From positions 124,001-188,000 of the forward strand of contig NZ_RDSK01000009.1 in assembly GCF_003722075.1 (NCBI RefSeq): DNA of 64,000 bases. Direction: 5' to 3'. The notes below the pieces were generated by a model, which was given only the letters and a program-made list of their open reading frames with translations, was not told where the DNA came from and ran no database searches. This DNA comes from Methanohalophilus sp. RSK (GTDB taxonomy: Archaea; Halobacteriota; Methanosarcinia; Methanosarcinales; Methanosarcinaceae). Shown here one piece after another: positions 37,315 to 47,789 of the stretch. The position numbers and the translations under genes were made by a program. Position 1 is the first letter of the stretch. Each line of letters opens with the position of its first letter.

Positions 37315-38223
37315 ATGGAAAATATAAATACGGTTCTGAGAAAAGGTTTTCAGACCTGGACACACAATCTCAATATTTGCATCCCCTTCTTTTTGAACAT
37401 ATTTACAGGCATATTTGCAATGTTTGTTACTTTCATGGTTGCGGTCATAATATTTGTTATGCCTGCAATGCAGGATATTACAACAGACCCCACAAATATC
37501 AATCCTGAAATGGCATTTGGAGTCCTCACAGCTGCCTTTTATGATAATATGGGATTGTTCATACTCCTGTTTATCACAGCCTTTGTAGTATCCACCCTGA
37601 TAAGTTCCTATTTTTACGGCGGAGCCATAGGAATGGCAAAAAAAGCACTTGAAGACGGATCCACCAGCATCAATGAGATGTTTACATCCGGAAAAAAGAA
37701 CCTGATCAACCTCTTCCTTACCAGGTTCATAGTAATGCTGATTATCCTCGCAGGAATAATCTTCATGGTACCCGGAATACTGGCAATCGGGGATCTGAGC
37801 ATATTGATACAAAACCCTGAAGAAGCACTCTCGGGAACATTAATCCTTGTTTTTGGAATATTTGTCTGGATATTCTATGCTATTGTGGTCAAACTGATCT
37901 TTACTTTTGCAGAATATGCACTGGTTGTTGGTGGACTGGAACCCCTGGAAGCCCTGGATGAAGGGTTCTCCTTTTTCATGAACAATAAACTTGATACAGT
38001 CGTCCTCTGGCTGATTCTGATTGGCCTGTCAATACTCACAGGAGTAGCAGGGGAAGTCCTCAGTTCCATAGAAATACTCAGCACATTCTGGTCCTTTGCA
38101 GATTTTGTCCTGTCCTTTGCAGTAATCCAGCCCCTGACAGTACTGTGGTGGACAAGGATGTATTTAAGCGGTAAAAGCACACAATTTTATGATATTGATG
38201 ACTATCTGAAATTTCAGCGTTGA
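37315..38223 (+). CDS. Polytopic membrane protein, DUF7847-like
   Basis: A 302-residue protein with about six membrane helices (for example FFLNIFTGIFAMFVTFMVAV, LFILLFITAFVVSTLIS, FIVMLIILAGIIFMVPGIL, TLILVFGIFVWIFYAIVVKL). Short conserved-looking polar segments GGAIGMAKKALEDGSTS and LEPLEALDEGFSFF recur in archaeal proteins of this type (glycerophosphodiester phosphodiesterase membrane-domain-like). The function is unknown. It abuts the convergent thiolase gene with no spacer (38223/38224). Confidence 0.65.
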   Translation: MENINTVLRKGFQTWTHNLNICIPFFLNIFTGIFAMFVTFMVAVIIFVMPAMQDITTDPTNINPEMAFGVLTAAFYDNMGLFILLFITAFVVSTLISSYFYGGAIGMAKKALEDGSTSINEMFTSGKKNLINLFLTRFIVMLIILAGIIFMVPGILAIGDLSILIQNPEEALSGTLILVFGIFVWIFYAIVVKLIFTFAEYALVVGGLEPLEALDEGFSFFMNNKLDTVVLWLILIGLSILTGVAGEVLSSIEILSTFWSFADFVLSFAVIQPLTVLWWTRMYLSGKSTQFYDIDDYLKFQR

Positions 38224-39141
38224 TTAGGTCTTGCCAAGAAGCCGGCAGGCCTGACAGACATCGGCAGTACAGGCCTGTCCGCAAATTGTGCACTTTTTAA
38301 GTTCCGCCTGAGGCAATTCCTTTGCAAGTATTCCTATCATTTTATCAAAACCCTTCTGGAGTGAATATTTCGTACCAGGATGTTTTTGCTCAAAATCATC
38401 AAGCATCAGTCTTACTTCGTTACGCAGGGCCTCATGTTTGTAAGGACACAGGCTTATATCTACAGGAATATCATTGACCTTTGCATACAATTCCACTTCA
38501 TTTTCAGGGATCTTGCGTAAGGGTTTGGCACGCAGGACCAGCCCTTCGAGTTCTCTTGGTGGAGAAAGACGTATCATCCGCTCCACATCACCCCCCAGAT
38601 GATTCATCATTATCGTCTGGGCTTCATCATCAAGGTTATGCCCCGTCACAAGTCGTTTTGCCCCGATCTCAAGAGCTATCCTGTTCACCAGGGATTTGCG
38701 CAGCACACCACAATAACTGCATGCACCATGTACCCTTTCCTTTGCTGCCAGTTCATCAAGTGAGGTATCGTATTCATCACCAAAACTGTAGATCAGATGC
38801 TTTACACCAATCTCAGAAGTCAGCTTTTTGGCATAGCCTATTGAGCGTTCCCTGTAAACAGAAATACCTTCATCTACTGTAATTGCAACCAGTTCCAGGT
38901 CCCTACGTTTGCCAAAAATCTTGTTCAAAATATACAGGGCCACACAGCTATCCTTACCACCACTCAAGGCAACTGCAATCTTTTCGTTTTTACCTATATT
39001 GTACTTCTTGCGAATCGTAAGCTTGACCTTGCGCTCTACATCTTCTGTAAAATGTTTTTTGCACAGGTGCATACCGGAATATGGCTGGTAAATGATAGCT
39101 TCATGATTGCATTTCATACACCTGGTTTTTTCTTCGGGCAT
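38224..39141 (-). CDS. tRNA 2-thiolation enzyme of the TtuA/NcsA (TIGR00269) family
   Basis: An adenylating sulfurtransferase that thiolates a tRNA uridine, U54 (TtuA) or wobble U34 (NcsA/Ncs6). The 305-residue protein has an N-terminal zinc finger (CMKCNHEA...HLCKKH), the PP-loop SGGKDS (about 60-65), the catalytic-cluster motif ACSYCGVLRK, GHNLDDEAQT with the third cluster cysteine expected around SLCPYK, and a C-terminal zinc ribbon (CTICGQACTADVCQAC). These fit the [4Fe-4S]-dependent group. Which uridine is modified cannot be told from sequence. Confidence 0.88.
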   Translation of the reverse strand: MPEEKTRCMKCNHEAIIYQPYSGMHLCKKHFTEDVERKVKLTIRKKYNIGKNEKIAVALSGGKDSCVALYILNKIFGKRRDLELVAITVDEGISVYRERSIGYAKKLTSEIGVKHLIYSFGDEYDTSLDELAAKERVHGACSYCGVLRKSLVNRIALEIGAKRLVTGHNLDDEAQTIMMNHLGGDVERMIRLSPPRELEGLVLRAKPLRKIPENEVELYAKVNDIPVDISLCPYKHEALRNEVRLMLDDFEQKHPGTKYSLQKGFDKMIGILAKELPQAELKKCTICGQACTADVCQACRLLGKT

Positions 39142-39271
39142 GTGACCACATTCAATTTGATCTCGTATAAATACTTACGTTACACATTGAATACAAATAA
39201 AAATAGCAAACGAACAATATATTATCATAAACAAAAATATAAATATTGTTATGAATGAATAACGGGCAATC

Positions 39272-40588
39272 ATGACAGTTGAAATATCCCTGATACTGTT
39301 GTCAATCCTGGCAGGCTTTCTGCTGGGTATTGTTTCCGGCCTTATCCCGGGCATCCATACAAACAATTTTGCCCTGATACTGGTAGGATTAAGTCCCATT
39401 CTTTTGAATCAGGGAATCGAACCTCTTTATGTAGCAATAATTGTATTATCCAACTCCATATCTCACACTTTTCATGATATAATACCTGCCATCTTTCTGG
39501 GCGCACCCAACGATGACATGGCCCTTGCAGTCCTGCCCGGCCACAGGTTGCTCCTGGATGGGTATGGGGCTGAAGCTGTCAGACTTTCTGCCCTGGGAAG
39601 TGCAGGTTCTGTTGCCTTCGCCCTGATAATGGCATATCCCCTGGTATTTTTCTTCACAAACGCCTATGATACCATACAGGAAAATATGGCCTGGATACTC
39701 ATAGCCATATCAGCCATACTTATCCTGACCGAGAAAGGAGAATATGTAACAGGACAGGGATCACTTGCTTCATTTAGATACAAAGGTTATGCTCTTTGTC
39801 TCTTTATACTAAGCGGATTGCTGGGATATTTTGCATTTGAAATGGAATACCTGGCAACACCAATCTTAAAATTTGGTGAAACTTCCGTCCTGTTACCTAT
39901 TTTGAGCGGATTATTCGGTGCCTCCCAACTAGCAATCAGCCTGATGTCAGACTCGCACATCCCTTCTGAAAATATATCCCGCATGCAACTTTCAGCAAAG
40001 AGAATATTACGTGGCATAATATCCGGCAGTTTTGCTGGCTCGATTGTTGCGTGGCTGCCCGGGATCTCGGCTTCAATTGCCACAGTGGTTGCAAGATTTA
40101 CTATTCCAAAAGAAATTGACAGGGATGATATTGAAGATGAACTGGAAGATTCAAAGGAGTTTATAGTATCCATATCCGGAGTTAATACAGCAAACTCTAT
40201 TTTTGGCCTTTTTGCCCTGGCGATGATCGGTAAAACAAGAAGCGGTGCTATGGTAGCAGTCAACCGTTTGCTTGATACTGCAACCATTGATAGCCGCTCA
40301 ATAATTCTTTTCCTGATAGCAATCGTTGCAGCAGCCCTGCTATCCTACCTATCCACCATCACTATTGGAAACAATGTCCATCATGTCCTGAAGCGAATAG
40401 AATACAGGAAACTCTGTTTTGCTGTCATAGCCGGACTCACTATAATGGTAGCCCTTTTCACGGGGATTTTCGGAATACTGCTCTTTTTGACAGCCACCAC
40501 AATAGGCATGCTTCCGCCTTTCATGAAAGTCCGGAGGAGCCATCTTATGGGAGTGATTTTGCTGCCTGTGATCCTTTACTTCATTTAA
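39272..40588 (+). CDS. TctA-like membrane protein (DUF112 / tripartite tricarboxylate permease family, archaeal)
   Basis: A 438-residue polytopic protein related to the large permease subunit TctA. Recognisable motifs are GIVSGLIPGIHTNNFALIL (about 19-37), SISHTFHDIIPAIFLGAPNDD and LPGISASIATVVARFT, the repeated P-G-I/L motif that marks the two halves of the family. About ten or more membrane helices are visible. No TctB or periplasmic TctC gene is nearby, so it may act alone, as the archaeal members seem to. The substrate is unknown. Its stop shares a TTAA palindrome with cooC. Confidence 0.75.
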   Translation: MTVEISLILLSILAGFLLGIVSGLIPGIHTNNFALILVGLSPILLNQGIEPLYVAIIVLSNSISHTFHDIIPAIFLGAPNDDMALAVLPGHRLLLDGYGAEAVRLSALGSAGSVAFALIMAYPLVFFFTNAYDTIQENMAWILIAISAILILTEKGEYVTGQGSLASFRYKGYALCLFILSGLLGYFAFEMEYLATPILKFGETSVLLPILSGLFGASQLAISLMSDSHIPSENISRMQLSAKRILRGIISGSFAGSIVAWLPGISASIATVVARFTIPKEIDRDDIEDELEDSKEFIVSISGVNTANSIFGLFALAMIGKTRSGAMVAVNRLLDTATIDSRSIILFLIAIVAAALLSYLSTITIGNNVHHVLKRIEYRKLCFAVIAGLTIMVALFTGIFGILLFLTATTIGMLPPFMKVRRSHLMGVILLPVILYFI

Positions 40589-41352
40589 TCATCATGAAAA
40601 GATGAGATCATATCCACCATATTGTCCCTGACATTTTTGATAGATTCCAATGCATCCCCACCCAGATCAATGGGTGACAGACCCTGCAGATCGGCTTCTA
40701 TAAAATCCGATGAAAAAGGAATCTCGCCAATTACCGGGACATCGATGTCCTCCAGCACAGCGGACATGTCGGCTTCATTGCTCTTGTTAATAACCGCAGC
40801 AATATGCCTGATACCTATCTCGTCAGAAAGTTTCTTTATGCGTGATGCGGTTTCAATGGAACGTCTGCCCGGCTCAACAACAATCAGCATTAAATCAATA
40901 CCCTTTGTGGTCCCCCTACCCAGATGTTCTATGCCGGCTTCCATATCCATTATGACAGCACTGCTGTCCTTGAGTACCACATGTCGCAGCAGGGCGCGCA
41001 AAAATGCTGATGCAGGGCACATACAGCCACTTCCACCTCTTTCCACCGTACCCATGACAAGCATTTTTACATTATCCGGACCCACTGCCCCGTATTTCTC
41101 AACTACATCATCCACTTTAGGATTGTATTTGAACATGCCACCTGTCTGCCCCGCACGCTCCTCGATCATTTCCCTGTATTCGGTCAATGGTTTGGGAGGA
41201 GCGGTTATACCCAGTGAGGAAGCCAGATTCATGTCCGGGTCCGCATCTATTGCCAGTACATCATACCCGTCTCTGGCAAGCAAACGTGCAATTGTACCTG
41301 AAATGGTGGTTTTTCCCACACCGCCTTTGCCTGTAATCGCAACTTTGAACAT
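40585..41352 (-). CDS. cooC: CooC-type nickel-insertion ATPase (CO dehydrogenase maturation)
   Basis: A MinD/SIMIBI ATPase of 255 residues that helps load nickel into CO dehydrogenase. It has the deviant Walker A GKGGVGKTT (8-16), Walker A' AIDADPDMNLASSLG, the nickel-binding C110-M-C112 pair in GSGCMCPASAF, and VIMDMEAGIEHLGRGT. The ATG at 41350-41352 follows GGGTGA; the in-frame extension upstream is rejected. CODH genes are not in the window, so the client (acetyl-CoA decarbonylase/synthase or a stand-alone CODH) is elsewhere. Confidence 0.88.
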   Translation of the reverse strand: MFKVAITGKGGVGKTTISGTIARLLARDGYDVLAIDADPDMNLASSLGITAPPKPLTEYREMIEERAGQTGGMFKYNPKVDDVVEKYGAVGPDNVKMLVMGTVERGGSGCMCPASAFLRALLRHVVLKDSSAVIMDMEAGIEHLGRGTTKGIDLMLIVVEPGRRSIETASRIKKLSDEIGIRHIAAVINKSNEADMSAVLEDIDVPVIGEIPFSSDFIEADLQGLSPIDLGGDALESIKNVRDNMVDMISSFHDD

Positions 41353-41442
41353 CTTAGTCACCCTGTTAACGAAATAACGGAAAGCCAATATACACCTTCA
41401 TTAAAGTAGTATCTAAATATAACAAACAGGATTTAAATTATT

Positions 41443-42324
41443 ATGATGGATTCCCCTACAGATAAATACCGGATAATAAGATCGATACTTGTTAAGATAC
41501 TTGTACTTAACCTGATAGTATCCTTTGCTAAAATCGGCTATGGTGGTTTTACTAACACCTTAAGTATGGAATCCGACGGTTATCATTCCCTTTTTGATGG
41601 TATTTCGAACATAATAGGTATTCTCGGAATCCAAATCGCAGCAAGGCCGCCTGACCGCAAGCATCCTTACGGACACCAAAAATATGAATCCTTGGCTTCG
41701 GTTTTTATTGCAGTATTGCTGTTCATAGTGGCGGTGCAAATAATCTCCAAATCAGTTGATCGTTTTTTCTCACCATCCACTCCTGAAATCACCTTTTTAA
41801 GTTTTGTTGTAATGCTACTTACCATTGCAATCAACCTCTTTGTAACAATATACGAAAAAAGGGAAGGGGATAAACTGAAAAGTGACATCCTGATTGCAGA
41901 TTCCATGCATACGAGAAGTGATATCTACGTATCGGTATCAGTCATCGCAGGCCTGCTTGCTGTAAAAGGTGGATACCCTCTTATCGATCCGGTAATAGCT
42001 GTCATTATTTCCCTGTTCATAATACGTGCGGCTATAAATATACTCAAAAGCAACAGCAAAACCCTATGTGACGAATCAAGACTTGATGAGGATACAGTAT
42101 GTAACATCGCTTTTGAAGTAGAGGGGGTCATGGAATGCCACCGGATACGCACAAGAGGAACAAAAGGAGAATACTATATCGATCTGCATATAGAGGTGGA
42201 CCCAAAAATGCCGGTTGATCAGGCACATGACATATCCCATCAGGTGGGCGATAAAATCAAACATTGTATAGAGGGTGTAAAGGATGTGGTTGTACACATG
42301 GAGCCACATGAAAAGCAGGATTGA
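41443..42324 (+). CDS. Cation diffusion facilitator family metal transporter
   Basis: Exports divalent metal ions (Zn, Fe, Mn, Co or Ni) in exchange for protons. The 293-residue protein has six membrane helices, the metal site SDGYHSLFD in helix 2 (usually ADAxHSLxD), the partner site DSMHTRSDIYVS in helix 5, the cytoplasmic signature KHPYGHQKYE, and a C-terminal domain with HIEVDPKMPVDQAHDISHQV. A TATA-like box about 26 bp before the ATG suggests a leaderless mRNA. The specificity is unknown. Confidence 0.92.
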   Translation: MMDSPTDKYRIIRSILVKILVLNLIVSFAKIGYGGFTNTLSMESDGYHSLFDGISNIIGILGIQIAARPPDRKHPYGHQKYESLASVFIAVLLFIVAVQIISKSVDRFFSPSTPEITFLSFVVMLLTIAINLFVTIYEKREGDKLKSDILIADSMHTRSDIYVSVSVIAGLLAVKGGYPLIDPVIAVIISLFIIRAAINILKSNSKTLCDESRLDEDTVCNIAFEVEGVMECHRIRTRGTKGEYYIDLHIEVDPKMPVDQAHDISHQVGDKIKHCIEGVKDVVVHMEPHEKQD

Positions 42325-42362
42325 AGCAAATTGATAAATAACGGAGTGTGTAACATATTAGC

Positions 42363-43493
42363 ATGGCAGGAAACACGTTTGGCCATTCATTCAGGATAAC
42401 CACCTGGGGAGAATCCCATGGAAAAGCCCTGGGAGCAGTTGTTGACGGGACGCCTGCGGGGTTGCCCCTTGATGAAGCAGATATACAGAAGGAACTGGAT
42501 CGCCGCCGACCGGGGCAAAGTGCCGCTGCAACACCCCGCAAAGAAAAGGATCGGGTCGAAATTCTGTCGGGAGTTTTTGAAGGTATTACAACAGGCACCC
42601 CGATATCACTGATAGTTTACAACAAGGATGCAAATTCCAGTTCCTATGACAAATTACGCAATAAACCCAGACCCGGTCATGCGGATTTTGGCTATATGGA
42701 AAAATACGGCCACAGAGACCACAGGGGAGGAGGACGCTCGTCGGGCCGTGAGACCCTTGGCAGGGTAGCAGCCGGCGCAATTGCAAAAAAATTACTTGTA
42801 GCATTCGGTATCGAAGTAGTTGCACATGTAATCGAACTCGGAGGAATCCGGGCAGAAAATATCGAGCCGGATATCAAAACTGCAATCGAAAAAAATCCTG
42901 TACGCTGCGCAGACCCTTCAGCTGCAACAAAAATGCTTGAGATGGTTGAGAAAATGCGCAGCCGCGGAGAAAGCACCGGAGGAATCGTGGAAATCCTTAC
43001 CACAGGTGTACCTGCAGGACTTGGTGAACCGGTATTCAATAAGATCGATGCAGATATTGCGGCTGCAATGATGGGTATCGGTGCAGTCAAGGGGATTGAA
43101 TTTGGTGCAGGATTCAAGGCAGCCCGAATGAGGGGCAGTGAGATGAACGATGCCTTTGAAGTTGACAATGAAACAATAAAGCCTCTTACCAACAACGCAG
43201 GCGGGGTGCTCGGAGGACTTACCACAGGCATGCCAATAGTTTGCCGCTGTGCTGTAAAACCCACCCCATCAATCTCATTACCCCAGCATACGGCAGATAT
43301 GTTGACAAAAAAAGAAGAAATTATAGAAATTAAGGGGCGACATGATCCGACTATCCCGCCGAGAATGGTACCTGTCGCCGAAGCCATGATGGCAATTGTA
43401 CTGGCCGATCATATGATACAGAGCGGCCGCATAGATCCGGATAGCATACTGCCTGAAAATGAAAAAGAAAAGAAAAAGAAAGGAAAGGATTAA
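42363..43493 (+). CDS. aroC: Chorismate synthase
   Basis: FMN-dependent last step of the shikimate pathway, making chorismate from EPSP. The 376-residue protein begins [22 protein letters not shown] (first signature) and has [28 protein letters not shown] (second signature) and [17 protein letters not shown] (third). It ends in a Lys/Glu-rich tail ([12 protein letters not shown]), unusual but not disruptive. The stop is shared through TTAA with the convergent dapL. Confidence 0.96.
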   Translation: MAGNTFGHSFRITTWGESHGKALGAVVDGTPAGLPLDEADIQKELDRRRPGQSAAATPRKEKDRVEILSGVFEGITTGTPISLIVYNKDANSSSYDKLRNKPRPGHADFGYMEKYGHRDHRGGGRSSGRETLGRVAAGAIAKKLLVAFGIEVVAHVIELGGIRAENIEPDIKTAIEKNPVRCADPSAATKMLEMVEKMRSRGESTGGIVEILTTGVPAGLGEPVFNKIDADIAAAMMGIGAVKGIEFGAGFKAARMRGSEMNDAFEVDNETIKPLTNNAGGVLGGLTTGMPIVCRCAVKPTPSISLPQHTADMLTKKEEIIEIKGRHDPTIPPRMVPVAEAMMAIVLADHMIQSGRIDPDSILPENEKEKKKKGKD

Positions 43494-44647
43494 AAATCCA
43501 GTTTTTCCATTCTTCCTACGGCTTCTTCTATACGTTCAACTGTCTGGGTAAGAGCAAACCTGATATAGCCTTCACCATAGTCGCCAAAGCCTACACCCGG
43601 AGTTGCGACAATTCCGGGTTCTTCAAGCAGGAGGGAAGAAAAGTCAATTGAACTGTATTTCTCAGGAACCCGAGCCCATACGTAGAAGGTGGCCTTTGGT
43701 GGATTCACATCAAGACCCATTGCATCAAGCCCTTTCAGGAGCGCATCCCGCCTTTCTTTGTAGACATTATTCATATCTGTGACACACTGCTGGGAACTGT
43801 CCAGTGCAGTAATTCCTGCCTTCTGGACCGCCTCGAATGCGCCTGAGTCTATATTGGACTTGACCTTTCCAAAACCGGTGATTAGATCTTTGTTACCCAC
43901 GGCAAAGGCAATCCTCCAGCCTGTCATATTGTAAGTTTTGGAAAGGGAATAGAATTCAACACCAACATCCATCGCACCATCAACACTCAGGAAACTGGGA
44001 GCCTTGTAACCGTCATACACCATGTCAGAATATGCATTATCATGGACGATCACAACATCATTTTCCCGGGCAAAATCCACAACCTCTTCAAAGAACTTGA
44101 GGCTTGCCGTGGCTGAAGTCGGATTGTTGGGGTAATTCATGAACATGAGTTTGGTTTTCTCAAGTACATCCTTTGGAATCGAATCCAGATCCGGAAGGAA
44201 ATTATTTTCCTCAAGCAGAGGCATAATATGAGGTACCCCACCTGCAAATTGGGTGCCTATCTTGTACACCGGGTATGCGGGATCAGGCACAAGGGCTACA
44301 TCTCCCGGATTGAGGAAAGCAAGAGGGATGTGTGCTACACCTTCCTTGGAACCGATCATTGTGAGGGCTTCAGTGGCCGGATCGATGTCAATTCCCTTTG
44401 TCTCCTTACACCAACGGGCTGCTGCCTCCCTGAAATCCGGCATGCCAGAATAGGATGGGTACCTGTGGGTTGAGGGGTCGCGGACTGCCTCGCACATGGA
44501 ATCGACGATATGCTGATGAGTAGGTTGATCAGGGTCACCCACACCAAGGTCTATTACATCCACACCTTTTTCCTTGACCCTGGCTTTGGCTTCATCTATC
44601 GTTGCAAACAAATACGGTGGTAGTGCATTTATTCTGTCTGAGTACAT
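43490..44647 (-). CDS. dapL: LL-diaminopimelate aminotransferase
   Basis: Converts tetrahydrodipicolinate directly to LL-diaminopimelate in lysine synthesis, as in many methanogens. The 385-residue fold-type I aminotransferase has [11 protein letters not shown], the substrate-site segment [38 protein letters not shown] and the Schiff-base lysine K237 in [17 protein letters not shown] precedes the ATG. A general aspartate aminotransferase is the alternative, but GSKEG and YPNNPT fit DapL. The accessory island begins about 94 bp upstream of its start. Confidence 0.88.
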   Translation of the reverse strand: MYSDRINALPPYLFATIDEAKARVKEKGVDVIDLGVGDPDQPTHQHIVDSMCEAVRDPSTHRYPSYSGMPDFREAAARWCKETKGIDIDPATEALTMIGSKEGVAHIPLAFLNPGDVALVPDPAYPVYKIGTQFAGGVPHIMPLLEENNFLPDLDSIPKDVLEKTKLMFMNYPNNPTSATASLKFFEEVVDFARENDVVIVHDNAYSDMVYDGYKAPSFLSVDGAMDVGVEFYSLSKTYNMTGWRIAFAVGNKDLITGFGKVKSNIDSGAFEAVQKAGITALDSSQQCVTDMNNVYKERRDALLKGLDAMGLDVNPPKATFYVWARVPEKYSSIDFSSLLLEEPGIVATPGVGFGDYGEGYIRFALTQTVERIEEAVGRMEKLDF

Positions 44648-44745
44648 TGCTTCACCTGAATTACAATCAAAAATTTCGATATATCAGTATCGGTAGTCAT
44701 ATTGTAATGAAGCTATTTAAGAATCATGGGTGGTAAAAAAGGGGT

Positions 44746-44976
44746 TTGCCTCTAAAGTCCACTTGACCACAAACTCGGCTATTTGACCATAAAGTACACC
44801 CTTTGACTATAAAGTAATATTTTCGATAGCAATAGATACGTACAGATTGGTGAAAAATGTTAACAATTATCGATTTGTTTAAATACGGAAGTCGGATTCT
44901 GTGTTAGGGCACATGGTGAAAATCCATTTGCTACGCTTGGTTTATTGACTATAAAGTCGCATTTTGACTCTAAATA
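44746..44976. repeat. Left-end repeat cluster (TTGACYATAAAGT units)
   Basis: Units begin at 44746 (TTGCCTCTAAAGT), 44763 (TTGACCACAAACT), 44783 (TTGACCATAAAGT) and 44803 (TTGACTATAAAGT), the last three spaced 20 bp. Two more lie at 44945 (TTGACTATAAAGT) and 44964 (TTGACTCTAAATA). The same unit occurs at the right end of the island. The 453-bp gap between dapL and the 874-residue gene contains this cluster, a TATA-like AATTTATAT near 45030 and no gene. Confidence 0.75.
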
Positions 44977-45100
44977 TGTCAAATAACATTATGTTTAGTC
45001 TAGATGGGTGCGGGAGTAGTGGCACAATAAATTTATATCGTGTATTATATTATTACATTAGATATTAATTAATATTATCTCAAATTAATAGTGAATATTT

Positions 45101-47725
45101 ATGAAAAATGATCAACTAACATCCATTGAATCAGTAAGATCAAAAGCTGATGAATTTAAAACACATGTTGATGAACATAAAAAAGAGATTGAATATGAGT
45201 ACAAATCTTTAATGGATTTAATTAAACAATCTATAAATGATGTAGATGAAAAAGTATCTGAAGATGTAAAATGGCTAAATGATGAACGAAATCATATACA
45301 AGCAGTTTATAACAACAAGTTGGGTTCCACAAGATCCAATCTAGAAATGTTGGGTAAAACAGTGGAAAAGTTGTCCTTTTCAGTCAAGTCTGCACTGGAA
45401 GAAAGTAATAAAGTATTAACTGTATTGTATTTTGTTATATTATTGTTGACATTTTTAATACTTGTGTATCCTGATTTAAACTTAGTTATTAAGATACCCA
45501 TTATACCACTTGAGATACCTGTTATACTACTATTATTAAATTTATCTGTAATAAGTGCGCTTCTTTATCAATTTCATATTTATAATCAATTAAAAAATAA
45601 ATTCGAATCTAATTTGGATGAATTTTATAATCACACAAATGATTTACAGCAATTAAAATTACCAGAAATCAAAAATAGACCCCCTATTCAAGAAGATGGT
45701 CAATTAAAAAACAAAGTTTCATCTATAAAACAAGTGACAAAAGGTGTATTTCAAACCGTAGGGGATTTTGTTCCATTTGTAGATAGTGCATATAATTTTA
45801 TGCAAAATAAAGCGGATTATAAATATCAAGTAGATTTATTCATATCGGCTGTGGAATATTATGGCATAACAAATGATATTGAGAAACTAAATGGAATCCT
45901 CCACAAACCAGATTCTATTATATTCGCACAAAACAATAAAATTCGTGATTATGAACAAATTATATCTGAAAAAATATCATATGGATTGAAACAAGATAAT
46001 CAAAAAGTATCCAGTAAGGTCATTATGTTATTATATCAAGAACATAATGGAATTGATACATCCAGTATATTTAGAGAAATAAAAGAAAGTAATCAAGAAT
46101 TGGTTCAATTATCGGATATATTGTTACATAATAATCGTTTACACACTACCAAATTAGGACGATATAAAAATAAAGATGTTATAACAATTTTAAAAACACT
46201 AGATAGTTTTGATTTATCACAAATCAATGAAATTCTATTTAGTGCAAGTAGGCTTTTGTCATACCTAAATTCCTACAAAGAGTTCTTACAGAAAAATGGA
46301 ATTAGTGTACAAAAAATACCAGATTTAGATTTTGTAATAGGTGAAGCAGCAAATCACACAGATGATATATTTGAAACAAAAGTAATAAGGTTATCTTATC
46401 GGTTAGGAAAGGAAACATTGCCAAAAAATGCTGATTTGGGAACATTATCAAATGCTTTTGTTCGGGCATCGATATCATTAAAGTTCCATGATGATATCAT
46501 GTTGCGTGAAATTGCTTGTAAATGCTCTGGTAATGATGAATCAACAGCAATCATTAGATCATATCTTGATAAAATGAAGGAACAAGATGGACAATCTATT
46601 GTATATCTTAAGGATTTAATGGATGACATCGAACTAATTAAAAAACATCTAATGGATCGCAATCGTAATGATTTTAAATTTCTAAAGGAACAATTAAAAA
46701 AAGGGACTTGGGAAGATAGTCTTGCTTCTTTGATGATGGAATATATCAAAACACTATCTAGCGAAATTGAAGATAAACTGTCTCAAATAGATAATTACAA
46801 AACAATCAATAATATTATTAAAAAAACGTTTAGTAAAATTAAAATTGGAACAGTTGATAAAGCAATTGATTCCCAAGTATTTGGTGCATATATCATAATG
46901 GGCAAATCAAAGGAAGGCAGACTACTCAAATATGTAGACGAATTATCCATACGAACTTCTAGTCCTGATAAAAATAAGAAATGGGAAAAAAAGACTCCTA
47001 ATGAAATAGAACTAATTAAAAACAACTATAAAGTAAATGCAGTGTATGATTTTGTCAAATTCTCAGATAGTACGCGCATTGGAATTTTACCAAAAGGCAA
47101 ATCATTTCTCGAATTCAAATCCGAATTTTTTAGTGACTTGGGTTCAATGTTTAATGAAATAGATTCAGAAGAGGAATTTAAGAGTGGTCTAATTATCCAG
47201 CGCATATCCCCTTCCAATTATAGCTTTGGTGTTCTTGATGGTGAAAACCTTCCAAACAATATTAAAATTGAAGAATTAGACATTGCTGAATATATTACAA
47301 AACTCGCTTCTGGTTATGTCTCCACAGAAGAACAAATGGCAATTAGTTCATTAGAAAAAGACATTAATTTATTTGATTTTGTTAATGAGAAAAGTATACT
47401 TGAATTAATCCAACAAGAGAACGATGACTTAAACGATGAGGAAATAAAACTACTGAGTAAAAACAAATTTAAAAATGATTTAATGAATCAGATTGAAAAT
47501 GAAATCGGTAATGCTTCTTTATATTCCTTGGCTATAGATTTGTATAAAGAACATCTTGAAGAAGATCAGGTATCACAAATTTTTACAGATGTCATTAAGA
47601 AGTATTATGCAGAAACACCTTCCCTCAAAAGAAAAGCAAAAACACAAAGACCAGTAGTTTTGTCAAAACGATTTACGACAGTTATCAAAGGCGTAGGGAT
47701 GATTAATGATTGGTATTCACAGTAA
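45101..47725 (+). CDS. 874-residue membrane-anchored coiled-coil protein of unknown function, next to hsdR
   Basis: I do not recognise this protein. Residues 1-100 are highly charged coiled coil (VRSKADEFKTHVDEHKKEIE, EDVKWLNDERNHIQ). Two closely spaced membrane segments follow at about 104-123 (VLTVLYFVILLLTFLILVYP) and 135-158, then about 700 cytoplasmic-looking, largely helical residues with KQVTKGVFQTVGDFVPFVD at about 210-228. No nucleotide-binding or nuclease motif is evident to me. Base composition is very AT-rich (many AAA, AAT and ATT codons), unlike the core genes. It ends 64 bp before hsdR on the same strand, so a role in the defence locus is inferred from context. A TATA-like box lies about 65 bp before the ATG. 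Confidence 0.7.
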   Translation: MKNDQLTSIESVRSKADEFKTHVDEHKKEIEYEYKSLMDLIKQSINDVDEKVSEDVKWLNDERNHIQAVYNNKLGSTRSNLEMLGKTVEKLSFSVKSALEESNKVLTVLYFVILLLTFLILVYPDLNLVIKIPIIPLEIPVILLLLNLSVISALLYQFHIYNQLKNKFESNLDEFYNHTNDLQQLKLPEIKNRPPIQEDGQLKNKVSSIKQVTKGVFQTVGDFVPFVDSAYNFMQNKADYKYQVDLFISAVEYYGITNDIEKLNGILHKPDSIIFAQNNKIRDYEQIISEKISYGLKQDNQKVSSKVIMLLYQEHNGIDTSSIFREIKESNQELVQLSDILLHNNRLHTTKLGRYKNKDVITILKTLDSFDLSQINEILFSASRLLSYLNSYKEFLQKNGISVQKIPDLDFVIGEAANHTDDIFETKVIRLSYRLGKETLPKNADLGTLSNAFVRASISLKFHDDIMLREIACKCSGNDESTAIIRSYLDKMKEQDGQSIVYLKDLMDDIELIKKHLMDRNRNDFKFLKEQLKKGTWEDSLASLMMEYIKTLSSEIEDKLSQIDNYKTINNIIKKTFSKIKIGTVDKAIDSQVFGAYIIMGKSKEGRLLKYVDELSIRTSSPDKNKKWEKKTPNEIELIKNNYKVNAVYDFVKFSDSTRIGILPKGKSFLEFKSEFFSDLGSMFNEIDSEEEFKSGLIIQRISPSNYSFGVLDGENLPNNIKIEELDIAEYITKLASGYVSTEEQMAISSLEKDINLFDFVNEKSILELIQQENDDLNDEEIKLLSKNKFKNDLMNQIENEIGNASLYSLAIDLYKEHLEEDQVSQIFTDVIKKYYAETPSLKRKAKTQRPVVLSKRFTTVIKGVGMINDWYSQ

Positions 47726-47789
47726 TATGTCTTACAATCGAAAATCAATTCAATAGTTATATATATCTCCCAAACGGTAATTATTTTTA

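Noticed and set aside
40622-41377. Long open frame (251 codons) on the plus strand
   Set aside because: It lies wholly antisense to cooC, whose motifs are all intact; its Ser/Ala/Pro-rich composition is typical of a shadow frame.
42692-43387. Long open frame (231 codons) on the minus strand
   Set aside because: Antisense to aroC and without family resemblance.
44746-44976. CRISPR array at the left end of the island
   Set aside because: Units are about 13 bp conserved with a 20-bp period, too short for repeats with spacers, and no cas genes are present; better explained as element-end repeats.
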